Shown piece by piece: positions 47,574 to 58,597 of a DNA stretch of 64,000 nt (positions are counted from its first letter, which is position 1; each line of letters opens with the position of its first letter). The notes below the pieces were generated by a model. The model did not search any database. It had not been told where the DNA came from and was given only the letters and a program-made list of their open reading frames with translations. The DNA comes from Paraburkholderia sp. (GTDB taxonomy: Bacteria; Pseudomonadota; Gammaproteobacteria; Burkholderiales; Burkholderiaceae). The position numbers and the translations under genes are program-made. The stretch is taken from contig SCRN01000043.1 in assembly GCA_004322045.1 (NCBI GenBank), positions 62,001-126,000 of the forward strand, in the 5' to 3' direction.

Positions 47574-48851
47574 ATGCAACGTATTACGAATACCGGCCGC
47601 GTCAACCTCGGACATCTCTTTTGGTTGCGCTGCCTCGCGATTATCGGGCAACTCGTCACGATCGCCGTCGTTCAGCAGTTCTTCGGCGTGCATCTGCCGT
47701 TGCCGGCCATGCTGATCATCATCGCCCTCGAAGCGATCTTCAATGCGGCGACCTGGTTCCGCGTCGCGAGCGCTCGGCCCGAAACGGACCTCGAGCTGCT
47801 CGGGCAGTTGTGGGTCGATCTGGGGGCGCTGTCGGCGCTGTTGTTCTTATCCGGCGGCACGACCAATCCGTTCGTTTCGCTCTATCTGCCCGCGCTCGCC
47901 ATCGCGGCGGCCGTGCTTCCCTGGCGGCACATGATCTGGCTCGCGATCTTCGCGATGTGTTGCTACGTTGCGCTCGGTTTCGATTCGGTCCCGCTGAACA
48001 TGGACAACCCGGCGAACCTGTTCGATTACTACCGCACGGGCATGTGGGTCAACTTCATGGTGAGCGTGGGATTGATCGCCTGGTTCGTCGCCCGCATGTC
48101 GCACGCGTTGCGTCAGCGCGATGCGGCGCTCGGCGATGCGCAGCAGCGGCTTTTGCGCGACGAGCGCGCCGTGGCGCTGGGCGTGCAAGCGGCCACGGTG
48201 GCGCATGAGATGGGCACGCCGCTTTCGACCATCGCGATGGTGACCGAAGAGTTGCGCGAGGCCGCGCGCAGCGACGAGGGGCTTGCCGATTACGCCGACG
48301 ATTTCGCGCTGCTCGAGCAGCAGATGACGCTGTGCACGTCCGCGCTTGCGCGGCTGCGCACGCGCGCTTCGGTGGCGCCGTCGCGCGAGCGGCTCGATGT
48401 ATGGCTGGCGAGCTTTTGCGAGCAGTGGCGCTTGCGCCATCCGCACGTGACGTTTCTGCGGCTTGGCGCGGCGATCGACGATGCCTGGCTGGCCGAAACC
48501 TCGGCGGTCGGCCAGATCCTGACCATCTTGCTCGACAACGCCGCGCGCGCGAGTCGCGACAGCGTCACGCTCGCCGCTGCGGTCGCGGACGAGTACATCG
48601 AATTTCAGATTTGCGACTCGGGACCGGGCATTTCGCCGGCGCTGCGCACCAAGCTTGGCAGCGCCCCGGTCGACAGCACGCAAGGCGGCCACGGCGTGGG
48701 GTTGTATCTCGCATTCGTGGCTGCGGCGCGCTTGAACGGGTCGATCGAACTGCTGGACGGCGAACCGCGCGGCACGCGCGCCGTCCTGCGCGTGCCGGCA
48801 GCGAAGGACGACGGACAACTGCAGCGCGCCGCGCTTTCAACATCGGAATAA
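47574..48851 (+). CDS. regB: RegB/PrrB-family redox sensor histidine kinase
   Basis: 425 residues. Six membrane helices come first, with the quinone-sensing signature LSGGTTNPFVSLYLPALAIA. The phosphorylated histidine is in AATVAHEMGTPLSTIAMVTE, and ATPase motifs include ILLDNAARASRDSVTL and GGHGVGLYLAFVAAARLNGS. RegB senses the redox state of the quinone pool and governs respiration, carbon and nitrogen genes. A GTG one codon upstream is an alternative start. It is followed by the regA gene. Confidence 0.92.
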   Translation: MQRITNTGRVNLGHLFWLRCLAIIGQLVTIAVVQQFFGVHLPLPAMLIIIALEAIFNAATWFRVASARPETDLELLGQLWVDLGALSALLFLSGGTTNPFVSLYLPALAIAAAVLPWRHMIWLAIFAMCCYVALGFDSVPLNMDNPANLFDYYRTGMWVNFMVSVGLIAWFVARMSHALRQRDAALGDAQQRLLRDERAVALGVQAATVAHEMGTPLSTIAMVTEELREAARSDEGLADYADDFALLEQQMTLCTSALARLRTRASVAPSRERLDVWLASFCEQWRLRHPHVTFLRLGAAIDDAWLAETSAVGQILTILLDNAARASRDSVTLAAAVADEYIEFQICDSGPGISPALRTKLGSAPVDSTQGGHGVGLYLAFVAAARLNGSIELLDGEPRGTRAVLRVPAAKDDGQLQRAALSTSE

Positions 48852-48863
48852 GGAGAACGCACT

Positions 48864-49406
48864 ATGAGCGACACGAATTTTCTCGTCATCGACGACGACG
48901 AAGTCTTCGCGGGCATCTTGGCTCGCGGGCTGACGCGGAGTGGCTATATCACGCATCAAGCGCACAACGCCGAGGAGGCGATCGCGCTCGCGAACCAGCA
49001 CAAATTCGACTTCATCACGGTCGATCTGCATTTGGGCAGCGATTCGGGGCTGAACCTCGTCGCACCGCTGCGCGAGCTGCAACCGGACTCGCGCATGCTC
49101 GTGCTGACTGGCTACGCGAGCATCGCCACGGCGGTGCAGGCGGTGAAGGATGGGGCCGACAACTATCTGGCCAAGCCGGCCAACGTCGAATCGATTTTGG
49201 CGGCGCTGCAAACGGAAGCGAGCGCCACCCAAGCCGAAGCCGCCATCGAGCACCCGACGCTGCTGTCCGTGGCGCGGCTCGAATGGGAACACATTCAGCG
49301 CGCGTTGGCCGAGAACGGCGGAAATATCTCGGCGACCGCGCGTGCGTTGAACATGCACAGGCGAACGTTGCAGAGAAAGCTCGCGAAGCGGCCGGTCAGG
49401 CAGTAA
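48864..49406 (+). CDS. regA: RegA/PrrA-family response regulator
   Basis: 180 residues. The receiver domain begins FLVIDDDEVFAGILARGLTR, with the phosphorylation site in FITVDLHLGSDSGLNL and the lysine in NYLAKPANVESIL. The C-terminal Fis-type helix-turn-helix is HIQRALAENGGNISATARAL with NMHRRTLQRKLAKRP, highly conserved in this family. GGAG precedes the ATG, 12 bases after the regB stop. Confidence 0.94.
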   Translation: MSDTNFLVIDDDEVFAGILARGLTRSGYITHQAHNAEEAIALANQHKFDFITVDLHLGSDSGLNLVAPLRELQPDSRMLVLTGYASIATAVQAVKDGADNYLAKPANVESILAALQTEASATQAEAAIEHPTLLSVARLEWEHIQRALAENGGNISATARALNMHRRTLQRKLAKRPVRQ

Positions 49407-49436
49407 AAAGCGCGGAGCGCGACCGGCCGCAGCGCG

Positions 49437-51140
49437 CTATCGAACGACGGGAGCCTGTGTGCTTTCGGCTAGCGCGTTGGCCGGCGGCTGCTCGGTAAGG
49501 CCCTGCGAAGACGTGGGGTTATCCCAGACGGAATGTGTGGTTTCGCCGATGATCTGCAGCGACGTGCCTTGATTCTCGACGCGCGAGGCGGGCCAGTCCG
49601 GGACCGAGCCCGCCTGCCGCGGCGCTTGATCGGCGGCCAACGCAGCCCCGGGCGTCGCCCCGTTCGGGTCGCCGGCCTTCACGAATCGTTCGATGTAGCG
49701 CGAAAAGATGCGAGAGACATCGTAGTCGGCGGCCGTCCACGTATACCGCTTTTGCACATCGAGGTTGCCCAGTGCGTAGGGCACCTGTGCGTCGTGCACG
49801 CGGCCCAGCATGGGCGGTGGCACATGGTCCGTCGGCACATCGATCTCCGCCGGCAGTCGTTGTGTGTATCGATAGTAGAAAACCGGCGCCTGCCCTGTCT
49901 GCCGGTGCAGGTCCATCCACCGCCGCGTGCTCTGACTCACCTTTTCGCTGCCAGGGTAAAGCGCGAGGGCCTCGTCCACTTGGTCTCGGAATACCGATAG
50001 CTTTTCTTGGAGCGTCGCGAGCCGAGCGCCTGATCCCGGGAGGGCCGGTTCCGCAGGAGCGGCAACCCCCGGCGACACTGCGTCTTGTGCATTCGATCCC
50101 AGCAGTAGCGGAACCCGCGCTTGGCCGCCCCGAGTGAAGACCTGTTCGGGCGACTCGGTGAGGAAGTGACCGTCGATGCTCGGCTTAAAGCTCGCGGGCT
50201 CGTACGAACGTTGCGGTTGCGCTGCCGACGAGAGCAGCGTCTTTGCCGGCAGCGAGCGCAGTTGCTGCAGCGATGCGGCGCCGATTCGCGCCGTGAACGC
50301 CTTGGCTGCGTGCTCGGCTTGCTCTTGCGACCACATGGCGCCGGGCGCGAACGCCGCGCCGCTGTGCCCGATCGCGCGCGCGAAGAGCCCGCGCGAAAGT
50401 GGCGAGGCCATATGCGCGCTCACCGAAACCGAGCCGGCCGAATTGCCGGCAATTGTGACGTTCGACGGATCGCCGCCGAACTGGGCGATGTTATCGCGCA
50501 CCCATTTGAGCGCTGCGACTTGATCGAGCAGGCCGTAGTTGCCGGCGGTGCCGTGCGACGACTCGCTCGACGCTCCCGGCGCCGCGAGGAAACCGAACGC
50601 CCCGAGCCGGTAGTTCGCGGTGACCACGATCACCCCGCGCGAGGCGAGTTGCGCGCCATCGTAGCGGGGCTCGGAGCCGTCGCCCGATACGAACGCGCCG
50701 CCGTGGAAGTAGACGAGCACGGGCAGCTTGCCTTCCGAACTGTTCGCGTTAGTCCAAACGTTCAGATAAAGGCAATCTTCGCTCATGGTCGTCGAGCGGA
50801 AGTCGAGCTTGCCGGCGACGAACGATTGCATGCAGCGCGGGCCGAATTGCCGCGCATTGCGTACGCCGGCCCAGCGCGCGACCGGTTGCGGTTCGCGGAA
50901 ACGGAAATCACCGACGGGCGGGGCCGCATACGGGATGCCTCGAAAAATGCGCACGTCCTTGTGCTCGCCGCGCATCTTGACGCCTTCGACGACGCCGTCG
51001 GCGAGCGTGACTTGCGGCGACTGTGGTGCCCGCGCGGCCTGCGCGCCGTTGGCGGCAAGTGTCAGGCTTAAAAGCGACGCGGCGGCAGCGATGGCCGCCG
51101 GGATGTGATGCTTTGCGGCGCGATGAAATGAAACGGTCAT
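49437..51140 (-). CDS. Type-B carboxylesterase, exported (second copy)
   Basis: 567 residues from ATG 51140, which has a perfect AAAGGAGG upstream. A signal peptide is likely (AAIAAAASLLSLTLAANGAQ, cleavage near AQAA). The serine is in VTIAGNSAGSVSVSAHM (Asn before Ser where the family has Glu), the acid position holds Asp in LGSNAQDAV instead of Glu, and the histidine is in GRVHDAQVPYALG. FHGGAFVSGDGSEPRYDG gives the oxyanion loop. It is a paralogue of the gene at 39231-40907 and may have altered substrate use. It should act in the periplasm or outside. Confidence 0.88.
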   Translation of the reverse strand: MTVSFHRAAKHHIPAAIAAAASLLSLTLAANGAQAARAPQSPQVTLADGVVEGVKMRGEHKDVRIFRGIPYAAPPVGDFRFREPQPVARWAGVRNARQFGPRCMQSFVAGKLDFRSTTMSEDCLYLNVWTNANSSEGKLPVLVYFHGGAFVSGDGSEPRYDGAQLASRGVIVVTANYRLGAFGFLAAPGASSESSHGTAGNYGLLDQVAALKWVRDNIAQFGGDPSNVTIAGNSAGSVSVSAHMASPLSRGLFARAIGHSGAAFAPGAMWSQEQAEHAAKAFTARIGAASLQQLRSLPAKTLLSSAAQPQRSYEPASFKPSIDGHFLTESPEQVFTRGGQARVPLLLGSNAQDAVSPGVAAPAEPALPGSGARLATLQEKLSVFRDQVDEALALYPGSEKVSQSTRRWMDLHRQTGQAPVFYYRYTQRLPAEIDVPTDHVPPPMLGRVHDAQVPYALGNLDVQKRYTWTAADYDVSRIFSRYIERFVKAGDPNGATPGAALAADQAPRQAGSVPDWPASRVENQGTSLQIIGETTHSVWDNPTSSQGLTEQPPANALAESTQAPVVR

Positions 51141-51422
51141 GGATTTGCCTCCTTTCCGGATGAACATCGGGTTCACAGCCCACCGTGGGTGGGAGGCTCG
51201 ATCATCGACGCGAAAAGCGTCTCAAAATCTGTTGTGCGTTCGAATCAGACGAATTGCCGGCGCCGCCGTCGCGGGAGGCGTACAGGCCAGCCGGCAGGCG
51301 GGACGATCCAAGCCGCAGAAGCGGGCGAAGATTCGGGATAAGGCGAAGCGGCCAGCGGGGCGGTGATTTCGCGAGAGCCTGGATCGGCAGTGAGCAGTGC
51401 GCCCACGCCGATCCAAAAAAGG

Positions 51423-51839
51423 CTACTCGTCTGTCCCGATCACGATCTTGATATCGACGACGGGCGTACCGTCGATTGCTTCGATGGGACCGACGCGCAG
51501 CCGATGGCCGGCGAGTTCGCGCACGGTCACGCGGTGCAGTCCGATCGGGTTGGGACGGTGCGGCGAGCGCGTCGCGAACACGCCCGTGAGCGGCCGATCG
51601 GATTCGCCGCGCGGGCGCACGGCGAGCTTCGTGCGATCGGCTCGATGAAACCAAGCGAGCACGATCACTTCATCCCCGACCGACAACCCGTTCAATCCTT
51701 CTGCGTACCGCGGATCGATTTCGATCCAGGCGTCCGGCGCGCCTTCGTGGCCTTGATGCGGCGCTCGAGCCGGATCGCCGAGCGTGGATCGAACATGGCC
51801 GATCGGGGTGAGGACGTATGCATCGGGTGGCTGTGACAT
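51423..51839 (-). CDS. trmO: tRNA m6t6A37 methyltransferase TrmO (TsaA family)
   Basis: 138 residues from ATG 51839. The family pattern includes LTPIGHVRSTLGDPARAPHQ, SVGDEVIVLAWFHRADRTKL and FATRSPHRPNPIGLHRVTVR. It N6-methylates the threonylcarbamoyl-adenosine at tRNA position 37. E. coli TrmO is longer with an extra C-terminal domain; the short form here is the core only. The start is chosen because the upstream in-frame sequence is unlike the family. It lies 61 bases past hslU on the same strand. Confidence 0.85.
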   Translation of the reverse strand: MSQPPDAYVLTPIGHVRSTLGDPARAPHQGHEGAPDAWIEIDPRYAEGLNGLSVGDEVIVLAWFHRADRTKLAVRPRGESDRPLTGVFATRSPHRPNPIGLHRVTVRELAGHRLRVGPIEAIDGTPVVDIKIVIGTDE

Positions 51840-51900
51840 AGGATTTGTTTTCCTCGCTAGTCGTCGGGGACCGCAGCGTTCTTGTCCGGGATTTATCCGC

Positions 51901-53244
51901 TCAGAGCACGTAGCGCGACAAATCCTCGCTTTGTGCGACTTCGCCGAGCGCGCGATCGACATAGGCCGCATCGATCGTCACCTTCTGACCGGTGTGATTG
52001 CCGGCCGAGAACGACACTTCCTCGAGCAGCTTCTCGATCACCGTATAGAGCCGGCGTGCGCCGATGTTCTCCGTGCGCTCGTTGACTGAAAACGCGATCT
52101 CGGCCATGCGCTTGATCCCATCGGGCGCAAATTCGAGTTCGACGTCCTCGGTGGCGAGCAGCGCCTGATATTGCTTGACGAGGCTCGCGTCAGTCGCCAC
52201 GAGGATCGATTCGAAATCCTCGACCGATAGCGAATCCAATTCCACGCGAATCGGAAAACGCCCTTGCAACTCGGGAATCAAATCGCTCGGCTTGGACAGA
52301 TGGAATGCGCCGCTTGCAATGAATAGGACGTGGTCGGTCTTCACCATTCCGTAACGCGTATTGATCGTCGTGCCCTCGACGAGCGGCAGCAAGTCGCGCT
52401 GTACGCCTTGGCGCGATACTTCGGCTCCGCCCGCTTCGCTGCGCGAGGCGATCTTGTCGATTTCGTCCAGAAACACGATGCCGTTTTGCTCGACGTTCTG
52501 CACCGCCTTGGCCTTCACTTCTTCCTCGTTGAGCATCTTCGAGGCTTCTTCGTCGGTCAGCACCTTGAGCGCCTCGGCCACTTTGAGCTTGCGGCGTGCC
52601 TTCTTGCCGCCGCCTAGATTGGCGAACATCGAACGAATCTGCTCCGTCATGTCCTCCATGCCCGGCGGCCCCATGATGTCCATGCCCACCTGCGGCATCT
52701 CGACGTCGAGCTCGATTTCCTTGTCGTTCAACTGGCCTTCGCGCAGGCGCTTGCGGAAAGTTTGGCGCGTCGCATTGTCGCTGCCGGACGCCTCGCTCTC
52801 GACCGACGAGCCGAAGCCGACGGGCCGCGCACTAGGCAGCAGAATATCGAGGATGCGGTCCTCCGCTTGATCTTGCGCCTTCGAGCGCACCTTGCGCATC
52901 TCCGATTCGCGCGTCTGCTTCAGCGAGATTTCGATGAGGTCGCGCACGATGCTGTCGACGTCGCGGCCCACGTAGCCGACTTCCGTGAACTTGGTCGCCT
53001 CGATTTTGATGAACGGGGCATCGGCGAGTTTGGCCAAACGCCGCGCGATCTCGGTCTTGCCGACGCCCGTCGGCCCGATCATCAAGATGTTCTTCGGCGT
53101 GATTTCTTGGCGCAGCGGTTCGGCCACCTGCTGCCGCCGCCAGCGGTTGCGCAGCGCGACGGCCACGGCTTTCTTGGCCTTGTTCTGGCCGATGATGTGC
53201 TTGTCGAGTTCCGAGACGATCTCGGCCGGGGTCATGGTGCTCAT
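51901..53244 (-). CDS. hslU: ATP-dependent protease ATPase subunit HslU
   Basis: 447 residues of the AAA+ family. The start is [20 protein letters not shown], Walker A is [19 protein letters not shown], Walker B is [17 protein letters not shown], and the sensor region is [19 protein letters not shown]. The C-terminal tail ends SEDLSRYVL, which docks into HslV. It unfolds proteins and feeds them to the HslV chamber. It starts 15 bases after the hslV stop. Confidence 0.97.
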   Translation of the reverse strand: MSTMTPAEIVSELDKHIIGQNKAKKAVAVALRNRWRRQQVAEPLRQEITPKNILMIGPTGVGKTEIARRLAKLADAPFIKIEATKFTEVGYVGRDVDSIVRDLIEISLKQTRESEMRKVRSKAQDQAEDRILDILLPSARPVGFGSSVESEASGSDNATRQTFRKRLREGQLNDKEIELDVEMPQVGMDIMGPPGMEDMTEQIRSMFANLGGGKKARRKLKVAEALKVLTDEEASKMLNEEEVKAKAVQNVEQNGIVFLDEIDKIASRSEAGGAEVSRQGVQRDLLPLVEGTTINTRYGMVKTDHVLFIASGAFHLSKPSDLIPELQGRFPIRVELDSLSVEDFESILVATDASLVKQYQALLATEDVELEFAPDGIKRMAEIAFSVNERTENIGARRLYTVIEKLLEEVSFSAGNHTGQKVTIDAAYVDRALGEVAQSEDLSRYVL

Positions 53245-53259
53245 CGGTTCCTACCTCAC

Positions 53260-53796
53260 TTACTCGATCGTCTCGATGACGCGGTTATGGTTCGTGTAGA
53301 TGCACATGTCGCCCGCAATCTCGAGCGACTTCTCGACGATCTCGCGCGGCGAGAGCGTCGTGTTATCGGCGAGCGCACGCGCGGCCGCCTGCGCGTAGGC
53401 GCCACCCGAACCGATCGCGCAAATACCCCCTTCGGGGTCGAGCACGTCGCCGTTGCCGGTGATGACGAGCGTCGTCAGCGCATCGGCCGCGATCAGCATC
53501 GCCTCGAGCCGGCGCAGCATGCGGTCGGTGCGCCAATCCTTGGCCAGCTCGACGGCGGCGCGGGTCAAGTTGCCCTGGTGCTTCTCGAGCTTCGCCTCGA
53601 AGCGGTCGAGCAGCGAAAACGCATCGGCCGTGCCGCCGGCAAATCCGACGAGCACCTTGCCGTTATAGATGCGACGCACTTTCTTTGCGCCGCCTTTCAT
53701 GACGATATTGCCGAGCGTCACTTGACCGTCACCGCCCAGCGCAACTTTGTCGCCGTTGCGCACGGAGACGATCGTCGTGCCGTGAAATTGCTCCAT
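53260..53796 (-). CDS. hslV: ATP-dependent protease peptidase subunit HslV
   Basis: 178 residues from ATG 53796 ([20 protein letters not shown]). The active-site threonine comes after cleavage before [27 protein letters not shown] and [16 protein letters not shown] are typical. It forms a double-ring proteasome-like chamber with HslU. Downstream hslU makes the usual hslVU operon. The start upstream at 53901 is unlikely because it would bury the threonine. Confidence 0.97.
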   Translation of the reverse strand: MEQFHGTTIVSVRNGDKVALGGDGQVTLGNIVMKGGAKKVRRIYNGKVLVGFAGGTADAFSLLDRFEAKLEKHQGNLTRAAVELAKDWRTDRMLRRLEAMLIAADALTTLVITGNGDVLDPEGGICAIGSGGAYAQAAARALADNTTLSPREIVEKSLEIAGDMCIYTNHNRVIETIE

Positions 53797-54203
53797 GGTG
53801 CGTTCCTCGAGAATGCGAGATGGGCTCGGCGGCGTGCGAGCGCCGCGCGAGCGAAAACGAATGGCGCGCAGCGCCGCAGGCGGGAGCCTTCCCGCGAGCA
53901 CATTAGACTCATTTTAGGGCTTACTCGCGTTTATCAAGAGGCGGCCGCCGATGAGCTCGACAGGAGCTCGGCAGGCCTTGGCCGATCGTACGCCGGCCGA
54001 GCGTTACGCGGCGTCGAGCGGTAAGCGAGACGGCTCGACACCCCGTGTTAGGGTGAGATCGGTAAGCTTTGCCGGTATGGAGGATGGATTGGGCGCTAGA
54101 TGGCCCGCAAAAACAGCGCTCAAAAACAAAAGGCGCGCGGGATTTCCGCGCGCCTCGTCCGAAGCAGCGTCAAAGCGCGCGGCGCATCGCGCCGCTGCGC
54201 CCG
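53797..54203. other. Intergenic region hslV / dksA
   Basis: 407 bp upstream of hslV and downstream of dksA on the minus strand. It contains the dksA terminator at 54121-54155 and presumably the hslVU heat-shock promoter, which I could not place with confidence. No gene is evident. Confidence 0.55.
54121..54155 (-). terminator. Rho-independent terminator of dksA
   Basis: On the minus strand AGGCGCGCGG and CCGCGCGCCT form a 10-bp perfect stem with a 5-base loop, then TTTGTTTTTG. It lies about 50 bp past the dksA stop. Confidence 0.88.
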
Positions 54204-54623
54204 TCAATCGCCGAACAGCTTCTGCCGCAACTCGCGCCGCTCTTGCGCTTCGAGCGAGAGCGTGGCCGTGGGCCGTGCGAGCAGACGCGGGATGCCGATC
54301 GGCTCGCCCGTTTCTTCGCACCACCCATAATCGCCCGAGTCGATCCGCGCGAGCGATTGCTGAACCTTCTTCAGCAGCTTGCGTTCGCGATCCCGCGTGC
54401 GCAGCTCGAGTGCATGCTCTTCCTCGATCGTCGCGCGATCGGCGGGATCGGGGACGATCACCGTCTCGCGCAAGTTCTCGGTCGTCTGTCCGGCGTTGCG
54501 GAGGATTTCCGCTTGAAGCTGTTCGAGCCTGTTCTTGAAGAAGGCGAGCTGATCCTCGTTCATGTAATCCTTGTCGCTCATCTTCAGGATTTCGGCTTCG
54601 GTCAAGAGTCGTTTCGTCGTCAT
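54204..54623 (-). CDS. dksA: RNA polymerase-binding transcription factor DksA (one-cysteine form)
   Basis: 139 residues. The N-terminal coiled coil with NRLEQLQAEILRNAGQTTEN and the tip acids in VPDPADRATIEEEHA match DksA. The zinc-finger region reads GDYGWCEETGEPIGIPRLLA and then RPTATLSLEAQERRELRQ, so only one of the four usual cysteines remains. DksA with ppGpp tunes rRNA and amino-acid promoters. The loss suggests zinc-independent folding, as in the DksA2 class of Pseudomonas. I believe this form is common in Burkholderiaceae. Confidence 0.95.
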   Translation of the reverse strand: MTTKRLLTEAEILKMSDKDYMNEDQLAFFKNRLEQLQAEILRNAGQTTENLRETVIVPDPADRATIEEEHALELRTRDRERKLLKKVQQSLARIDSGDYGWCEETGEPIGIPRLLARPTATLSLEAQERRELRQKLFGD

Positions 54624-55100
54624 CTGCGTGCTTCTTCAATGTGAGGCAAAACCCATACATATTGCCCGCACTTTCGTATTGCCCGCAAGCGGTGCCTTGG
54701 AAGCGCCGACGCCCGCGGCCCATGGGCCGTCAAGACGCCGTCGCTCCGATGCGGGGCCGAACTCCTCTGGAAACCGATCCTCGGGTGCCTCGGGTGCCTC
54801 TACCCAGTCGATACGGCATCGCAACACGAGAAGGGCGGTCATGCCCGAACTCCCGTGCAGCGTTTCTTTCGGTGTCTCGATGTTTTTGCTTTGGCGTGGT
54901 CCGGATAAGGTTTCCCGGCGCCGTCGTATTACCCGCCGCCCTCGCGGCGGGGCGTATTGTAACTGAATCGATCTCGAGCGCCGCAACAGAGAAAACCCTG
55001 CTGGGGCGCTTTCTTTATCATAAAAATATAGCGCGCGCCCGTCCAAAAAGCGAACGGTCGATACCTTGCGCGCGTGCGGCATCCCACGTCCGTCGCGGCT
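54624..55100. other. Intergenic region dksA / COG0523 gene
   Basis: 477 bp without a gene. Near dksA there is an 11-base direct repeat TATTGCCCGCA at 54660-54670 and 54677-54687 (17-base period). Further on there is a GC-rich hairpin CCCGCCGC/GCGGCGGG at 54932-54951. It must hold the dksA promoter. I do not see a clear Zur-type palindrome. Confidence 0.5.
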
Positions 55101-56174
<1,074 letters not shown>

Positions 56175-56351
56175 GTTCAATCGCCTATGAGTCGAAAATC
56201 AGGGACGGGTCAGTCGAGCCGGCCGGGAAAATATGCAAGCATACCGGCCCGCTGGCCTTTGCGCCGGCCGCCGCAAAGCCGGGTTTTGCGGCGGCGCGCA
56301 ACGCCGAGTCAGGACAGCATCGCCGAAGAAACCGCCCGTAAATGGGGCCGG

Positions 56352-57560
56352 TCATGCGATTTGCAACAGCAATCCCTTCAGATACTCGCCTTCCGGGAAC
56401 GCCGCCAACAGCGGATGGTCCAGCCCCGCGCCCAAACGCTTCAAGATCCGAGCGTCGACGCGGGCATCGGCCGCTGCTCCCGCGACGATCTTTTGGAACA
56501 AATCCGCATCGATCGCGCCCGAGCACGAGTAGGTGAACAGCAGCCCACCCGGGCGCAGCAGGCGAAACCCCGACAAATTGATGTCCTTGTAGGCGCGCGC
56601 CGCGCGATCGACGTGCTCGCGCGCGGGGGCGAACTTAGGCGGGTCGAGCACGACGAGGTCGAACCGGTCGCCCGCATCGACGAGGCTGCGCAGCGTGCGG
56701 AAGGCGTCGGCATCGAGCCATTGCGCCCGCTCGGCATCGAAACCGTTGGCTTCTACGTTCGCCCGCGCGAGCGCGAGCGCTTCCCCGGACGAGTCTATCG
56801 AGACCACGCGCGCGGCGCCGCCTGCGAGCGCCGCCAGGGAAAAGCCCCCCGTGTAGCAAAAACAGTTGAGGACGTCGCGCCCGGCTGCATAGGCTTGTAC
56901 TAGAGCGCGATTGTCGCGCTGATCGATGTAGAAGCCGGTCTTATGCCCGGCGCGCACGTCTACGTGATAGCGCACGCCGTTTTCGCGCGTGATGAGCGTG
57001 GCGGGCGGCGGCTCGCCAGCAAGGACGCCCGTCGTTTGCTCGAGGCCCTCCTTCTCGCGGATCGACACGTCCGAGCGTTCGTAGACATTCGGGCACCCGG
57101 TGGCGCCGACCAGCGCGGCGACGATCGCCTCCTTCCATGCTTCGACGCCCGCCGCCATGAACTGGCAGACCAATTGGCCGCGGCCCGCGCCGCCTTGCGC
57201 ATCTTCGATGTAGTGGTCGACGATCAATCCCGGCAAACCGTCCGCCTCGCCGAAAATCAGCCGCACCGCGCCCGTGTCGCGCACGAAAGTCTGGCGATGG
57301 GCGAGTGCGCGTTGCACGCGCCGCTTGAAGAAGGCATGGTCGATCGGCTCGGTTTCGTCGAAGCTCCAGACGCGCAGGCGGATTTGCGAATGAGGGCTAT
57401 AGGCCGCCCGGGCAAGAAAGCGGCCGTCGTGAGCGCGCACGAGCACGGTGGCACCGAGGGCGGGTTTGCCTTCCACGCGCTCGATCGCGTTCGCATAGAT
57501 CCACGGATGGCGGCGCAGCAGGGATTTTTCCTTCGAGGGTTTGAGCGTAACGGTGTTCAT
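56352..57560 (-). CDS. rlmI: 23S rRNA m5C1962 methyltransferase RlmI-like
   Basis: 402 residues. An N-terminal PUA-type RNA-binding part (TVTLKPSKEKSLLRRHPWIY, LVRAHDGRFLARAAYSPHSQ) is followed by the SAM-dependent domain: VLNCFCYTGGFSLAALAGGA, VVLDPPKFAPAREHVDRAAR and LFTYSCSGAIDADLFQKIVA with the catalytic cysteine. It methylates cytosine in 23S rRNA. It lies 70 bp downstream of xerC on the same strand. Confidence 0.9.
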   Translation of the reverse strand: MNTVTLKPSKEKSLLRRHPWIYANAIERVEGKPALGATVLVRAHDGRFLARAAYSPHSQIRLRVWSFDETEPIDHAFFKRRVQRALAHRQTFVRDTGAVRLIFGEADGLPGLIVDHYIEDAQGGAGRGQLVCQFMAAGVEAWKEAIVAALVGATGCPNVYERSDVSIREKEGLEQTTGVLAGEPPPATLITRENGVRYHVDVRAGHKTGFYIDQRDNRALVQAYAAGRDVLNCFCYTGGFSLAALAGGAARVVSIDSSGEALALARANVEANGFDAERAQWLDADAFRTLRSLVDAGDRFDLVVLDPPKFAPAREHVDRAARAYKDINLSGFRLLRPGGLLFTYSCSGAIDADLFQKIVAGAAADARVDARILKRLGAGLDHPLLAAFPEGEYLKGLLLQIA

Positions 57561-57630
57561 CGATGACTTCTAAAAAACGAGGGGTGAACGGCAGCCGCGC
57601 CGCCGGCATTGCCAGACGAGGGCGAGCGTG

Positions 57631-58584
57631 TCAGTCGCGCTTCTTGGCGCGCGGATGCGCACTGTCGTAGATCCGCGCCAGATGCTGAAAGTCCAGCGAG
57701 GTGTAAATCTGTGTTGCAGCGACACTCGCGTGGCCGAGCAGCTCCTGCACGGCACGCAGGTCGCCGCTCGATTGCAGCAGGTGCGTCGCGAATGAATGGC
57801 GCAGCACGTGCGGATGGACGTTGGCCGGAATCCCGGCTGCGAGCGCCGCGCGTTTGACGCGCTCGCGCACGACGTTCGGCGACATGCGCGCGCCGCGCAC
57901 CGATACGAACAACGGATGCGGGTCGGCCTTCAACCACTGCCCGCGCACGGCGAGCCAGGCGGCGAGCGCTTGCATCGCCTTCGCGCCGACGGGCACCGTC
58001 CGCCGCCGCTTGCCTTTGCCGAGCACGGTGACTTCCGCCGAGGCGAGGTCGAGCCAGCCCGACGAACGGTAGCCGTCGCCATCGGCGTACGCAGCGTCCA
58101 GGCCGACGAGTTCCGACAGGCGCAGTCCCGACGAATAGAACAACTCGAGGATCGCATGGTCGCGCGGGCTCTCGGCGCTCTGAGCGCTCCGCGCTTCCAT
58201 GAGCGCATTGGCATCGTCGACCGAGAGCGCCTTGGGCAGGCGCTTGGGCTGTTTTGGCGCCCGCACGGCGGCGACGGGATTGGCGGCCAGTTCGGCGCGA
58301 TCCCCCAGCCAGCGGTAGAACGCACGCCAGGCCGACAGGCGATGCGCGATCGAGCGCGGCGACAGGCCTGCCGCGTGAGCTTTCGCGACCGCTCCCCGCA
58401 TATCGATCGCCGATAGGCTCGCGAGCGGCCGGCCGCCAGCGAGTTGCGCCAGCATGTCGAGCTCGTGCGCGTAGCTGCGCAGCGTATGGTCCGAGAGCCG
58501 CCGCGCGTGCGTCAGGGCGTCGAGGTAGTCGGCGATCAGGTCCGAATCGGCCTGCGACATCGGGGGACGCTCGCTCGTCGACAC
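57631..58584 (-). CDS. xerC: Tyrosine recombinase XerC
   Basis: 317 residues from a GTG at 58584 (an ATG at 58560 is an alternative). The core-binding domain starts DYLDALTHARRLSDHTLRSY. Catalytic residues are R in FYSSGLRLSELVGLD, K near VLGKGKRRRTVPVG, HxxR in HPHVLRHSFATHLLQSSGD, and the tyrosine after LLGHASVAATQIYTSL. With XerD it resolves chromosome dimers at dif. It follows DUF484 by 13 bases, the arrangement typical of proteobacteria. Confidence 0.93.
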   Translation of the reverse strand: MSTSERPPMSQADSDLIADYLDALTHARRLSDHTLRSYAHELDMLAQLAGGRPLASLSAIDMRGAVAKAHAAGLSPRSIAHRLSAWRAFYRWLGDRAELAANPVAAVRAPKQPKRLPKALSVDDANALMEARSAQSAESPRDHAILELFYSSGLRLSELVGLDAAYADGDGYRSSGWLDLASAEVTVLGKGKRRRTVPVGAKAMQALAAWLAVRGQWLKADPHPLFVSVRGARMSPNVVRERVKRAALAAGIPANVHPHVLRHSFATHLLQSSGDLRAVQELLGHASVAATQIYTSLDFQHLARIYDSAHPRAKKRD

Positions 58585-58597
58585 GGCGCAAGCGGCG

